In this document: positions 6,063 to 6,209 of the stretch, piece after piece
Numbering within the stretch: position 1 is the first letter of the stretch
Layout of the letters: each line of letters begins with the position of its first letter
Assembly (NCBI GenBank): GCA_905209455.1
Contig: CAJLTA010000045.1
Span: 1-6,209, forward strand
Source of the DNA: an uncultured Collinsella sp.
Lineage (GTDB): Bacteria; Actinomycetota; Coriobacteriia; Coriobacteriales; Coriobacteriaceae
Direction of reading: 5' to 3'
Length of the DNA stretch: 6,209 bases
The notes under the pieces: model-generated
Told to the model about the DNA's origin: nothing
What the model saw: only the letters and a program-made list of their open reading frames with translations
Database searches by the model: none
Position numbers and translations under genes: made by a program

Positions 6063-6110
6063 GTTTATATTAACTCACATCAAACTGTTTTTCATTATGT
6101 TTCAGACGAA
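6063..6110 (-). promoter_or_regulatory. AT-rich promoter zone upstream of ptsH
   Basis: This is the only strongly AT-rich stretch upstream of ptsH. Possible -10 boxes on the minus strand are TATAAA (6069-6064), TAATAT (6072-6067) and CATAAT (6099-6094). None has a good -35 at 16-18 bases, so I place only a zone. It includes the imperfect palindrome GTTTATATTAAC (6063-6074), which might be an operator. Confidence 0.35.
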
Positions 6111-6209
6111 TTATTGGACAGATGTGTTTGTCTTCCGCTTGCTCGCCCACAGGGGCCCGCGCGCGGCCTGTGAGATTTCCTGCTCTACAGTCCTGCTCGC
6201 ACGAAGAGC
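6111..6209. other. Right-edge region with GC-rich hairpin, no gene that can be supported
   Basis: CACAGG (6148-6153) and CCTGTG (6167-6172) enclose the perfect palindrome CCGCGCGCGG (6157-6166), making a very stable hairpin in either strand. Neither side is followed by a T-run. A minus-strand frame stays open from the right edge to a TAA at 6113-6111 (about 32 codons), so the end of a gene lying mostly outside the window cannot be excluded. Its codon use and sequence give no recognisable family. Confidence 0.4.

Noticed and set aside
6122..6209. Plus-strand open frame beginning ATGTGTTTG and running off the right edge
   Set aside because: Only a weak GGA precedes it. The residues are low in structure and the GC-rich palindrome dominates its sequence, so there is not enough evidence for a divergent gene.

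Overview
The window reads as ordinary core-genome sequence from a moderately GC-rich actinobacterium. It is most likely a member of the Coriobacteriia, with a Collinsella-like relative as the best guess. That placement rests on protein style, codon use and gene content, and I could not search a database. Every gene that can be supported lies on the minus strand, so transcription runs from the right end of the window to the left.

In transcription order: (1) a leader and promoter zone (about 6000-6120), with an unresolved GC-rich hairpin beyond it; (2) ptsH (5736-5999), the phosphocarrier HPr; (3) a terminator-like hairpin, then ptsI (3899-5602), Enzyme I; (4) a hairpin without a U-tract, then a PfkB/1-phosphofructokinase-family kinase, copy 2 (2892-3824), closed by a strong intrinsic terminator; (5) a second kinase of the same family, copy 1 (1772-2704), with its own promoter and terminator; (6) cca (182-1576), the CCA-adding tRNA nucleotidyltransferase; (7) the 5' two thirds of a tRNA-Glu(CTC) gene (1-54), cut by the window edge.

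HPr and Enzyme I form the general phosphoryl relay of the PEP:sugar phosphotransferase system. The two adjacent kinases would take sugar phosphates made by PTS uptake, most simply fructose-1-phosphate, into glycolysis. No sugar-specific Enzyme II and no FruR-type regulator is present in the window. The cca and tRNA-Glu genes are an unrelated RNA-maturation pair.

I found no sign of a new defence, mobile or biosynthetic system. The points most worth a second look are: a perfect 8-bp inverted repeat that would hide the ptsH ribosome-binding site, next to a mutually exclusive hairpin; the terminator between ptsH and ptsI; and the tandem kinases, which share departures from the family motifs (NGKG and CAGD) and differ from each other at one probable substrate-pocket residue.
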